Of a stretch of 15,793 nucleotides of DNA, positions 1-7,478 are shown piece by piece. A program made the translations under genes and the position numbers. Within the stretch, counting starts at the first letter, position 1, and each line of letters begins with the position of its first letter. The DNA comes from CAYGVT01 sp964353355 (GTDB taxonomy: Archaea > Thermoplasmatota > DTKX01 > GCA-020343715). The notes under the pieces were generated by a model that made no database searches, was not told the DNA's origin, and worked only from the letters and a program-made list of their open reading frames with translations. Where the stretch lies: positions 1-15,793 of the forward strand of contig CAYGVT010000040.1 of the NCBI GenBank assembly GCA_964353355.1, in the 5' to 3' direction.

Positions 1-483
1 GGTACCCGGCTCTCGTGGGGTTTCAAGAAACAGGACATCCACAGGATGGAGAGGTTGGACGGGAAGTGGCTGCTGCTGTGCACGGACCCCGTCCTGTCGG
101 CGAAGCAGGCCACCAACCTCTACCTGGAGAAGGACTTCATCGAGAAGGTGTTCAGGACCCTCAAGACATCCGAGGAGATCGTGCCGGTGCGCCACAGGCT
201 CGAGTGGCGCGTGAGGGCGTACCTGTTCGTATGCGTGCTGGCCTACCGGCTGCTGGCCATGCTCCAGTACCGGTTGAGGGAGCTCTCCGACAAGGACGAC
301 ACGTGGGAGCGCGCGGACACGTTGCTGCAGGAGCTGGGGCGGGTGGAACGGGTCAGGGTGAGGCTCGGACGCCAGGCGAAGTCATGGTACCTGAATCTGA
401 GCGGGAAGAACCGAGAGGCGCTGGACAAGATGGGCTACAAGAAGCTCCTCAAGGAGGAGTTCGAGGTCGATCTACGAGTGTAG
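1..483 (+). CDS. IS1634-like DDE transposase, C-terminal part (runs in from left edge)
   Basis: The reading frame is open from base 1, so the N-terminal part lies outside the window. The visible ~160 residues match the end of a transposase_11 (IS4/IS1634 type) catalytic domain: a DGKW...L-type beta strand, then a Y-L-E-K-D-F-I-E-K-V-F-R-x-L-K stretch that should carry the last acidic residue of the DDE triad, then a P-V-R-H-R motif and a helical end typical of IS1634 proteins. Its GC-rich codon use contrasts with the AT-rich gene it abuts. The stop at 481-483 lies about 25 bp before the point where DNA composition changes abruptly, as expected for an IS end. Family is assigned from remembered motifs; whether the whole element is intact cannot be seen. 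Confidence 0.75.
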   Translation, partial: GTRLSWGFKKQDIHRMERLDGKWLLLCTDPVLSAKQATNLYLEKDFIEKVFRTLKTSEEIVPVRHRLEWRVRAYLFVCVLAYRLLAMLQYRLRELSDKDDTWERADTLLQELGRVERVRVRLGRQAKSWYLNLSGKNREALDKMGYKKLLKEEFEVDLRV

Positions 484-2295
484 GGAGGAATCCCGAATCT
501 GTTCAGGTCTTGATAAATCGCATGACGGAAGATATAAATTAGATAAATCCTTTCCGATAAATGAATAACCTAGATAATTTAATATTGTTATCGCGTTGCT
601 TGCCTTAAAACGAACATCTTGCTCTTTTCCATTCTTACTTGATTCTATATATCTATTTAGATTGAATTGATGTTGAGCGTCACATAAATTTGCTATAAAA
701 TGTGTTATTTCCGAATTTAAATAATTATCTAGGCATTCCACATTATTTTTGTATATTGATTCTGTCAAATTTTTAGCCACAAAGAACTCCATAAATGATT
801 TATGTACAAATGTATAATATCCATTATTATCTCTTATTAAATATGTACATAATCTGCAATCGTGTTCATAAAAATCGACTTCCGTTTTATTCTGTAATTC
901 AAATTGCTTTTTTACTAATGTTGGTATTTCAGAAAAATGTACAGTACTTTTTACTCCGAAATAAAGGGTGTTTGCTAACGTCATAACAAAATCTTTTTTC
1001 ATTTCTTTAGTAACCATTGTTCTACCACTAGCGATATCTCTTTGTATCCATTCATCAGTATATATATCATAGAGTCTTCCCGCATTAATCGAACCTCCAA
1101 TTCTAGAGAGCTGTTTTATCGATTTAACAATCATATCGAGTAATACTGGACGTTGTGACAGTTCAAAAAGATTATAGGTTTCTCTAATCTGATTGAACCA
1201 TTGTTCTGCTTCTGTCTTATTGACTTTTATTAAAAATTTTCTTATTTTTTCCAGGGAAAAAGGTTTCAAATGTACAATAGCAAAATTTGGGCGAGTACTC
1301 AAATTAATATATTTACCTTCTTCCGAGGAGAGAATCTCTCTCTCCTCAATATCAGATCGAAAATATTCAGTTCTACAAGTTAATATTACTTTACTATTAT
1401 CCGGAATGGCTGTCTGGGCTAATTCATTGAAATTTCTAACGGTTGTATTCATATCCACTCGTTGAGCCATTTCATCGAATCCATCGAATATCAATACAAA
1501 CTTGCCATATTCATTCATTCTCAAAAAAATCGAGTTTGTCATATTTTGTATTCTGTGGGTATTAACTAACAAATCTGTTATTAGTTGTTTCAAATTCATC
1601 GCTTTTGAATAATCTCTAAGATTTATTAAGATTGGAATCCGATTATTAATAGGATCTGATTTATATGCTTTTGCCAATTCATATGCTAGCATATTACATA
1701 ATGTCGTTTTTCCAGAGCCATATTCTCCCAATATTGAAATGTGGTTTGTCTTACCTCGCCTTACCCAATTGTTTAACAAGTAGTTTTCAATTGATTTTAA
1801 ATCATTTTCTTCTTTTCCTTCACTTATAATTCCCTCCAATTCAATATATCTGTGAAACACTTCATCTTTCTCAAATTTTTCTATAGTCATATTTATATAC
1901 TGTTTAAAATTTGCTAAAGAACCTATTAATTCAAGATAAGTCATACATGTGATATTATATTTACGTGCAAATTCTTTTGCATCTTTTGAAAAATCCGAAC
2001 TCGTAATAATAAACCCTTTATGTATTGTTCGATCATCAAGAGAAGGACGAATTTTTAATAGAAATCTGTCGACATCAACGAGTGATACATTGGTTTGTTG
2101 GTCTTTACATTCGATGGCAACCTTTAATGTTTCATCAGGCGGAATATTTTTTTCAGCGTATAAATCGATTTGTCTATTATTAATCGAACGATTTCTCTCT
2201 ACTTTATATCCCATGATATCAAATAAATCCATAACTTGTTTCTCAAATAATTCCCACTTTTCGTCCATCTCTTTCTTTTTTTCATTCTCAGTCAT
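472..2295 (-). CDS. Mrr-like nuclease / NACHT NTPase fusion, 3'-truncated by an IS
   Basis: This 607-residue ORF starts at an ATG with a GAGG Shine-Dalgarno 9 nt upstream. Residues ~10-125 form a restriction-endonuclease (PD-(D/E)XK, Mrr-type) domain: D44 in an Q-I-D-L strand, E62 and K64 in I-E-C-K, then the G-F-I-I-T-S strand and a D-A-K-E-F-A helix usual for Mrr_cat. Residues ~185-310 form a NACHT NTPase: Walker A G-x-x-G-S-G-K-T-T at 190-198, Walker B ending I-F-D-G-F-D-E at 269-275, and L-T-C-R-T-E as the following sensor strand. The helical region ends in F-V-H-K-S-F-M-E-F-F, typical of NACHT proteins. The last native residues (about 575-590) read like the start of pentapeptide repeats, then the ORF enters IS sequence. 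Nuclease-NACHT proteins are known antiphage effectors; here the sensor end is probably lost. Very AT-rich DNA suggests recent transfer. Confidence 0.85.
   Translation of the reverse strand: MTENEKKKEMDEKWELFEKQVMDLFDIMGYKVERNRSINNRQIDLYAEKNIPPDETLKVAIECKDQQTNVSLVDVDRFLLKIRPSLDDRTIHKGFIITSSDFSKDAKEFARKYNITCMTYLELIGSLANFKQYINMTIEKFEKDEVFHRYIELEGIISEGKEENDLKSIENYLLNNWVRRGKTNHISILGEYGSGKTTLCNMLAYELAKAYKSDPINNRIPILINLRDYSKAMNLKQLITDLLVNTHRIQNMTNSIFLRMNEYGKFVLIFDGFDEMAQRVDMNTTVRNFNELAQTAIPDNSKVILTCRTEYFRSDIEEREILSSEEGKYINLSTRPNFAIVHLKPFSLEKIRKFLIKVNKTEAEQWFNQIRETYNLFELSQRPVLLDMIVKSIKQLSRIGGSINAGRLYDIYTDEWIQRDIASGRTMVTKEMKKDFVMTLANTLYFGVKSTVHFSEIPTLVKKQFELQNKTEVDFYEHDCRLCTYLIRDNNGYYTFVHKSFMEFFVAKNLTESIYKNNVECLDNYLNSEITHFIANLCDAQHQFNLNRYIESSKNGKEQDVRFKASNAITILNYLGYSFIGKDLSNLYLPSCDLSRPEQIRDSSLHS
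484..511. mobile_element. Probable right terminus of the IS1634-like element / junction with truncated NACHT gene
   Basis: Between the transposase stop and about base 508 the DNA is still GC-balanced (it ends near CTGTTCAGG). From about 511 it becomes AT-rich and codes for the NACHT protein in the opposite orientation. The last ~12 codons of the NACHT ORF are therefore IS sequence. The matching inverted repeat and target duplication would be left of the window, so the exact end is approximate. Confidence 0.5.
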
Positions 2296-2304
2296 AATGC
2301 AATT

Positions 2305-2337
2305 CCTCGGGAGGTGAATAACACTTCAAAGCATAAC
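2305..2337 (-). promoter_or_regulatory. Candidate promoter and ribosome binding site of the NACHT gene
   Basis: On the minus strand a T-rich stretch with GTTATGC lies about 35-40 nt before the ATG and could serve as a weak TATA element. A CGAGGA Shine-Dalgarno (complement of 2304-2309) precedes the ATG at 2295. The site is weak; only the ribosome site is reasonably convincing. Confidence 0.3.
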
Positions 2338-2456
2338 GAAAAACCGCCTGTTAACATGTGCTAACTCCCATGGGGCATCTCGCTCTCGTTCTTCTCACCG
2401 CGTCATCAATTGTCCCTCGACCTATTTCTCCTTTTCCAGGTCTCCCGGGATGGTTC

Positions 2457-2745
2457 TCACTGGAACGCCTCCGCGCGCCTGAGCGCGTCCAGCTGGTACA
2501 TGTTGAAGCTGAAGCATACGAACATCATCTTCACTGCCACCCTCGCCACCGTCCTCACGAGCACGTGCCCTGACCCGAACACGCGCTTGATGACGGCGTA
2601 CGGTCGCTCGCACGGCGCCCTCTTCCGACAGATCCGGAGGTTCCTCATCTTGTCCCTGATCCCTATCGGATGTCCCCTGGCGCCCCGCTTCATCGTGGCG
2701 TCGTATTCTTTGCACGGGGCGCCCTGGTAGCCTCTGTCCCTGCGC
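2457..2745 (-). pseudogene. IS5-like transposase, C-terminal remnant
   Basis: The minus frame ending at 2457 shows ~95 residues like the end of an IS5-family DDE transposase: an R-D-R-G-Y-Q-G strand (the D-K-G-Y block of the family), a basic R-G-A-R-G-H-P segment, then C-E-R-P-Y-A-V-I-K-R-V-F-G, which holds the final Glu of the DDE triad, and a hydrophobic closing helix. Upstream of about 2745 the frame continues only as low-complexity Arg/Gly sequence that is an antisense shadow of other DNA, so the N-terminal two thirds is gone. The breakpoint coincides with the start of the duplicated block (2748). It is non-functional; terminal repeats could not be recognised. Confidence 0.65.
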
Positions 2746-2746
2746 A

Positions 2747-3061
2747 TCACCTCGCCGCCACCACGCCGGCCACCACCGCCGCGACCAGCCCGGCCTCGGG
2801 CCAGGTGGCCCCGCACCTCACCACGACCTCCCCCGCCCTCGCGTTCCCGGCCGGGTACACCACCTCGACCGTTTTGCGGTTCTTGCCCTTCACCAGCCTC
2901 ACGACCGCGTCGAACGACCCGTTCACGACCGCATATTTCATCCCCTCCATCAGCACCGTCGCCACGTTGGCGTACTTGAGGCCAGTCGCTACCATTTTCA
3001 ACCCCAACCACCATCCTCGTGACGGTGCCATCTGCAAGGCTCGACAGAGGTTCCCCGTCAT
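2747..3061 (-). pseudogene. Remnant of a surface protein: last Ig-like repeat plus C-terminal membrane anchor
   Basis: The minus ORF (104 codons) carries one Ig-like repeat from about residue 30: G-M-K-Y-A-V-V-N-G-S-F-D-A-V-V-R-L-V-K-G, then K-T-V-E-V-V-Y-P-A-G-N-A-R. This is the usual pattern of strand, N-G-S-F turn, L..G.N, and D/P-x-A-G-N of secreted Ig-like arrays. It is followed by G-A-T-W-P-E and a hydrophobic Ala/Val stretch that is a transmembrane anchor. It ends at TGA 2747-2749 without the usual basic tail. Its ATG (3059-3061) overlaps the ATG of the divergent HNH-like gene in a TCATGA palindrome, so the N-terminal body of the surface protein is missing. The same fragment recurs at 12455-12715, where it is more decayed. 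Confidence 0.55.
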
Positions 3062-3317
3062 GAGATGCTACACCTGCGGCCGTGACACCCCGCCCCGGCA
3101 GCGCTACTGCGACCGGTGCCGATTCTACGTCGTGGGCCGCAAGGAGCAGCTCAAGCGCCGCGCGGCCATGCGCGAGGCCTACGACCCGGCCCTCGACGCG
3201 TTCCGCGACCACTGGTCCGGCGCGCTCCTGGACGGGAGGGACAGCACCGGCCCCTTCCGCATGGTAGAGTAGACGGGAGGCGCCCGGCGTCACCCTGGTT
3301 TCCTCCCGCCCCTCGTC

Positions 3318-3350
3318 GAACCGTACGTGAGCAATTAACTCATACGGCTC
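3318..3350 (-). ncRNA. Group II intron domain V catalytic hairpin
   Basis: Read on the minus strand, 33 nt form the typical domain V stem. It begins GAGCCGTATGAG and closes with CTCACGTACGGTTC, with the AGC catalytic triad at positions 2-4. The terminal loop holds TTAATTG instead of the common GAAA tetraloop. The TAA of the maturase ORF falls in this loop. Confidence 0.88.
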
Positions 3351-4729
3351 TCCGACCGCTTTCGCGTAGCATCTCTCGGTCCAGCATATCGAACAGACCC
3401 CCGGCCAACGATGCATGCCAGGCCAAGCTCCTTGTACAGGAACTCGTTGGTGGCGTTCCGATACAGCCCCAGACCTGCTTTCTGCTTCCGACGTCTGAGG
3501 AAGCGCCGTAACCGTTGGTTCGCGAAGTGCTGGACCTCGTTGAAGACCCGGGACCCGTTCGAGCAGCGATAGTATGACCACCATCCTCGTAGTGCACTGC
3601 TCACGTTTTCCACGATAATCCCAATCTCCATGTTCAGCAGATGTTTCCCACAACGGTCACGCACCTTCTCTTTGATACGTTCTTCTGATTTGGGGCTTGG
3701 GAAGAATACAGTTCTCCTCTTCTGATACTTCTTGGAGTACAGGCGTATGAACCGGAACCCCAGGAATTCAAACCCCTTCTCAGCGCGTACCACACGAGAC
3801 TTCTCTAGATTCAGGGAGAGCCCCATTTCGGTGAGGACCTCCCGCACTACTGACACGAGCGGCCGCACCGTTTTCGAGGACAGTATGACGAAGTCATCCG
3901 CATAGCGGATGAGCTTCGCATCAGCCCCGTGACGGTCGGCCAGCCCCCGTCGCTCCCACTCTGCGTCAAGCCGATGCATGTAGATGTTCGCGAGCAGGGG
4001 GCTTAGCACACCGCCCTGGGGTGTCCCGATGTCCGTGGCCTCCACACTCCCGCCCATCATCACGCCGGATTTCAGCCACATCTTGACGAGCTTTAGAATA
4101 TACCCGTCCGAGATGCGGCATGCCACAGCGCGCAACAGGCGGTCGTGTGGGATGGTGTCGAAGCAGGCCTTGATGTCGGCATCCAGCACGTTCTCCAGGC
4201 CTATGTCTAGCCACTTGTGTACTTCCTGTGCCGCGTCCTGTGCATTCCTGCCCGGTCGGTACCCGTAGCTGCACGGCAGGAAGTCCGCCTCGAATATCGG
4301 CTCGATGACGAGCTTCACCGCTGCCTGCGCCACGCGGTCCCGCACGGTTGGGATGCCCAAGGCGCGCTGGCCTCCGTTCCGCTTCGGTATCATAACTCGA
4401 CGCACCGGCTTCGGCCGGTACGTCCCGTCGCGGAGTTGCGCCTGGAGTTCCTGAATGAACGCTTCTTCTCCCTGCTCTTTCACCATCTCGATGGTGACGC
4501 CATCCACGCCCGGGGCTCCTCGGTTTCTACGCACCTCCTCCCAGGCCTGCGACATGACGTCCCACCGCGTCACTCGGTCTCGTATGGCTCCGAAACGTCG
4601 CGTCGGATTCGCCTTCGCTGCTACGTAGAGCTTCCCCTGGAGTCTCCTGACCTTGTCTATGGGTCTTATTGCCTCTCGGGTCTCCCCCTCGGACGAGCCC
4701 GTATCAGGGCGCTTGATGTTCGTTCTCAT
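3335..4729 (-). CDS. ltrA: Group II intron-encoded reverse transcriptase/maturase
   Basis: This 464-residue protein helps the intron fold and splice, and copies it into new DNA sites by target-primed reverse transcription. Visible blocks, numbered from the ATG at 4729, are R-G-A-P-G-V-D-G (RT0/RT1) near 70-77, the first catalytic Asp in D-A-D-I-K-A-C-F-D near 183-191, G-T-P-Q-G-G at 235-240, the catalytic Y-A-D-D at 276-279, and the maturase (X) domain with L-R-G-W-W-S-Y-Y near 380. No C-terminal HNH endonuclease domain is visible, so priming from nicks or forks rather than second-strand cleavage is likely. The 4729 start is preferred over the longer frame to 4813 because AGGGGG precedes it at about 8 nt and the extra 28 residues are unlike the family. 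The stop codon lies inside domain V. All catalytic residues are present. Confidence 0.92.
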   Translation of the reverse strand: MRTNIKRPDTGSSEGETREAIRPIDKVRRLQGKLYVAAKANPTRRFGAIRDRVTRWDVMSQAWEEVRRNRGAPGVDGVTIEMVKEQGEEAFIQELQAQLRDGTYRPKPVRRVMIPKRNGGQRALGIPTVRDRVAQAAVKLVIEPIFEADFLPCSYGYRPGRNAQDAAQEVHKWLDIGLENVLDADIKACFDTIPHDRLLRAVACRISDGYILKLVKMWLKSGVMMGGSVEATDIGTPQGGVLSPLLANIYMHRLDAEWERRGLADRHGADAKLIRYADDFVILSSKTVRPLVSVVREVLTEMGLSLNLEKSRVVRAEKGFEFLGFRFIRLYSKKYQKRRTVFFPSPKSEERIKEKVRDRCGKHLLNMEIGIIVENVSSALRGWWSYYRCSNGSRVFNEVQHFANQRLRRFLRRRKQKAGLGLYRNATNEFLYKELGLACIVGRGSVRYAGPRDATRKRSESRMS

Positions 4730-5509
4730 CGGAGGCCCCCTGCAGAGGATGGGCCCGGTCCTCGACTCTTGAGGAAGCATTGCGGAAGTACGGCCCCTTC
4801 GCTCCGACGGCATTACCCGCCCTCCTCGCTACTGTGGACCGTTCCGACTCCCTGAACGTGCTTCCCACGCCAGCTTGCGTGATTACCCCTTCGGTTTGGG
4901 GACATGTCCAGGGTCTCCCATGGTTCACGCCGGACACTTTCCCTGCATGCCGTGCCTGTTACGCCGGAGAACCGTCCTGCTCCGTCCGCTCGCCCTTCCG
5001 TGACATGGTCGACCCCACGGCCACACCCTTCATTCCGGGCGCGCGTCTCCTGTCCCGCAGCAGGACGCACTGGTCTTCGCCTTAAAACAAGAGGCTCGAC
5101 GTTCTCGCTGCCCTTCCCGGGGTGGAAGGGTAGTGTTAACGACGCTACACCTAGCTTCACACATATTACGGCCTGCAGATTTGCGTCGAGATACTCAATA
5201 TCCCTTTGTCGGGAGGCTTCTACCATATAGAGTTACCCCTAATAATAGCTCCCCTCGCTACCGGGCCAACAGGTTCGTGCCCGGGCGGGACTTGCACCCG
5301 CCAGTGTCCGTCACTGCCATGGCGCACGGCTTCGACCACATGTACCCGGTCCGCTCCTCCCGCCTCGTCGTCTGCTCCGACCTCTCCAACCTCATGAGGA
5401 CCGAGCTCAGGCCCGAGGAGTTCCGCCTCGCCGTGGCCGAGCTTGCTGCCCACCACGCCGGCGCCCCCACCGCACCAATGCGATGCTGAGATGGGCGGGG
5501 CCATGCATC

Positions 5510-5532
5510 ACATTCAAATACGTATCTCATCT
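5510..5532 (+). promoter_or_regulatory. Candidate TATA region for the beta-CASP nuclease gene
   Basis: An AT-rich stretch (TTCAAATACGTAT) in otherwise GC-rich DNA lies about 30-40 bp before the ATG at 5554, compatible with a short leader that includes the AGAGGGG ribosome site. It matches the archaeal box A only loosely. Confidence 0.3.
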
Positions 5533-5553
5533 ATAGTGTCACAGAGGGGTTGC

Positions 5554-7227
5554 ATGGTCAGCATCACGGTGTACGGTGGGGCGGGCGAGATAGGCGGCAA
5601 CCAGGTGCTTGTCAAGGGAGGACAGGCCCGACTGCTCTTCGACTTCGGGTCCAGGATGGGCTTCGACTCGACCTTCTTCTCGGACTTCCTGAATGTACGC
5701 CCGAACACCTCGCTCCACGACCGCCTGGCCATCGGCTCCCTTCCCAGGATCCCGGGCATCTACAGGGCCGACCACATGCTTCCACCCGGCTATGATGTGG
5801 TCGACCGCGTGAAGTACCCACGGCTCCTCCCCGCGGATTCCCCGTACCTCCATCTCAAGGACCTCGAGACCTACGAGGAGCACAAGGCACGGGCCGGCAA
5901 GGGCGGTGTCCACGCGGTCTTCGTCTCCCACGCCCACCTGGACCATACAGGCATGCTGGGATTCCTCCACCAGGAGATACCGCTCATCTGCTCGCACGAC
6001 ACCGCGGTTCTCATCAAGGCCATCGACGCGGTCACCGCACCGTCCTTCAGGACGGAGGCGATCACCTCCAAGCTGCCCGTCATCAAATTGAACGGCCCGA
6101 ATTCCACCTTCCCGGACAGCCCGAGGATTGACAACGTCGGAGAGGTCAACAGAGAGTGCAGGGAGCTCGCGGACGGGGGGTGCGAGCCTGTCGAGGGCGC
6201 GAAGGTGACCCTCATAGCGGTAGACCATTCCGTACCGGGCGCTGCGAGCTTCGTGTGCGAGATCGACGGGAAGAGGATCCTGTACACCGGCGACATCAGG
6301 TTCCACGGCACACTCCCGATGAAGCCAAAGGACTATGCCAAGAAGGTCGGACCAGGGATTGACATCATGATCTGCGAGGGCACCCGCATCGGGTGCAAGA
6401 CCATGACGAAGGAGGCCGACGTACTCGCTGCTTTGAAGAAGAGGATCAAGGACGTCAAGGGCCTCGTGTTCGTGGACTTCAGCTGGAAGGACACGACGAG
6501 GTATGAGACCGTCCGCAAGGCCGCCAAATCCTATAGGAGGACGCTGGTCATCAACGCAAAGCTGGCCTACCTCCTCAAGCAGCTCAACGCGTACCCTGAC
6601 GCGGACAGCAACGTCAAGGTCTTCCTGAAGCGGAAGGAGAGCGCGCTCTACTCCCCGGCAGACTACGTCGGGGAGAAGTACGAGTACGGTCTGAGCACCG
6701 TCTTCAAGGAGGGCGAGGAGAAGGATTCGACCCATTACGACAACGGCGTGATCGCGAGGACCATCATGGATGACCCGCGCCATTACATGCTGATGCTCTC
6801 GTACTTCGACCTCAAGCAGATCTTCGATCTTGCGGACGGGGACGGCAAGATCCCCGGCTCGCTGTTCATCAAGGCCCAGTGCGACCCGTTCTCGGACGAG
6901 ATGGAGATCGACGAGGAGCGGCTCATCAACTGGCTCGAGACGTTCGGGATCGGCTACGACGAGTGCGAAGCGCCGGTGCCCGCCGGATGCGAGAATACCG
7001 GGTGCCCGAAGCTGCGCGCGAGAATCGACAGGGCCCATGTCTCCGGGCATGCCTCGCGGCCTGAGCTTCAGGAGCTCATCTCGCGGATCGGGCCCAAGAC
7101 CCTCATCCCCATCCACACCGACGATGTCGAGGCGTTCCGCGGGCTTTGCGACGACATCAGGGACGCGGGGGGGCCTGACATCGAGCTGAGGATACCGGTG
7201 CATGGCGAGGAGATCGCTTTCCCGTAG
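5554..7227 (+). CDS. Beta-CASP metallo-beta-lactamase nuclease, RNase J-like
   Basis: The 557-residue protein is probably a cytoplasmic zinc-dependent RNase (5'-3' exonuclease or endonuclease) of the RNase J type. The N terminus has the family's G-G-A-G-E-I-G-G-N strand-turn (8-16). The metal site H-A-H-L-D-H is at 126-131, a second-half V-D-H plus Y-T-G-D-I-R-F-H follows near 225-255, and the beta-CASP closing motifs are V-S-G-H-A and P-I-H-T-D-D near the C terminus. The middle ~200 residues are the expected beta-CASP cap insert. The ATG at 5554 is chosen because GAGGGG sits 4-5 nt before it and homology begins there; the upstream in-frame extension covers the truncated HNH-like pseudogene. 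It is transcribed alone; the convergent neighbour ends at 7479 and the 251 bp between show no clear terminator. It could also be an RNase J relative with a specialised substrate, since the Cys-rich segment near 475-490 is unusual. Confidence 0.82.
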   Translation: MVSITVYGGAGEIGGNQVLVKGGQARLLFDFGSRMGFDSTFFSDFLNVRPNTSLHDRLAIGSLPRIPGIYRADHMLPPGYDVVDRVKYPRLLPADSPYLHLKDLETYEEHKARAGKGGVHAVFVSHAHLDHTGMLGFLHQEIPLICSHDTAVLIKAIDAVTAPSFRTEAITSKLPVIKLNGPNSTFPDSPRIDNVGEVNRECRELADGGCEPVEGAKVTLIAVDHSVPGAASFVCEIDGKRILYTGDIRFHGTLPMKPKDYAKKVGPGIDIMICEGTRIGCKTMTKEADVLAALKKRIKDVKGLVFVDFSWKDTTRYETVRKAAKSYRRTLVINAKLAYLLKQLNAYPDADSNVKVFLKRKESALYSPADYVGEKYEYGLSTVFKEGEEKDSTHYDNGVIARTIMDDPRHYMLMLSYFDLKQIFDLADGDGKIPGSLFIKAQCDPFSDEMEIDEERLINWLETFGIGYDECEAPVPAGCENTGCPKLRARIDRAHVSGHASRPELQELISRIGPKTLIPIHTDDVEAFRGLCDDIRDAGGPDIELRIPVHGEEIAFP

Positions 7228-7478
7228 GTCCCATGCCGGCGCCCTGAGGACCCACTTCAGCCTAGGTCAGGCCTCTGGGTCACGCGGGGCCGTCTATCTC
7301 CCCATGCCCTGCTGCGACAGCGTGCTCGCCTCCTGCCGGACCTCCGTGCCGACGTCTCCGCAGCACGATGGCCGCCGCCCGGCTGCCACGGCTGTGCCAG
7401 GCCCGGCCGATCCGTGCCCAGTCCGCCCCATCGAGGATTGGTCCCGTCGCTCGTTCCGCGCGGCTCTCAGCTGCCATC

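Larger units (their letters stand above)
3264..5327 (-). mobile_element. Complete group II intron (2064 nt) encoding its own reverse transcriptase
   Basis: Both boundaries are defined by comparison with the uninterrupted copy 2. On the minus strand the intron begins GTGCG at 5327 (consensus GUGYG) and ends ...CTACTCTAC at 3264 (consensus AY). A canonical domain V hairpin lies at 3350-3318 and a domain VI-like stem follows it. The first ~600 nt (5327-4730) are non-coding and structured, as expected for domains I-III, and the maturase ORF sits in domain IV. A stretch in domain I (complement of 5003-5010) could pair over 8 bp, two of them wobble, with exon bases just upstream of the splice site, making it a candidate EBS2; I found no convincing EBS1. 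The insertion is antisense to the host gene. Confidence 0.9.
3060..5489 (+). pseudogene. Zinc-ribbon/HNH-like protein, copy 1, split by a group II intron and 3'-truncated
   Basis: The 5' part 3060-3263 encodes residues 1-68 with the zinc ribbon C-x-x-C (C3, C6) and C-x-x-C (C17, C20). The 3' part resumes exactly in frame at 5328 with G-F-D-H-M-Y-P-V, the D-H of an HNH-like centre. Joining 3263 to 5328 restores a reading frame that matches copy 2 (12743-13186) with no base gained or lost. The interrupting intron lies on the opposite strand, so splicing cannot repair the message. Similarity to copy 2 stops at about 5460, just after the A-H-H motif. The last ~36 codons are replaced by a short unrelated tail ending at TGA 5487-5489. 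It is most likely dead. The first 68 residues differ from copy 2 at only 9 positions. Confidence 0.8.

Noticed and set aside
2748..2880. CCGCCACC-rich stretches (also 12497-12530) as a CRISPR or simple repeat array
   Set aside because: No regular repeat-spacer pattern; the stretch encodes the Ala/Val-rich membrane anchor on the minus strand.
2457..3653. A single 398-codon minus-strand gene
   Set aside because: Only its last ~95 codons resemble a transposase. The rest is antisense to the HNH-like gene and crosses the intron boundary and the surface-protein remnant in other frames.
4217..4855. 212-codon plus-strand frame inside the intron
   Set aside because: Antisense shadow of the reverse transcriptase.
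5285..5325. tRNA-like stem near the intron 5' end
   Set aside because: GC-rich stems there fit domain I of the group II intron; no full cloverleaf or T-loop signature is present.
3060..5489. Repair of the split HNH-like gene by intron splicing
   Set aside because: Intron ends, domain V and maturase are all on the minus strand, so the intron is antisense in the gene's transcript and cannot splice from it; the gene is also 3'-truncated.
5318..5489. Short plus-strand gene starting at ATG 5318
   Set aside because: The ATG lies in the first bases of the intron (antisense); what follows is the severed 3' part of the HNH-like gene, with no ribosome site.
5539..7203. Long minus-strand open frame opposite the beta-CASP nuclease gene
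   Set aside because: It mirrors the codons of a convincingly assigned plus-strand gene in GC-rich DNA; composition is chance-like and it has no motif or ribosome site.
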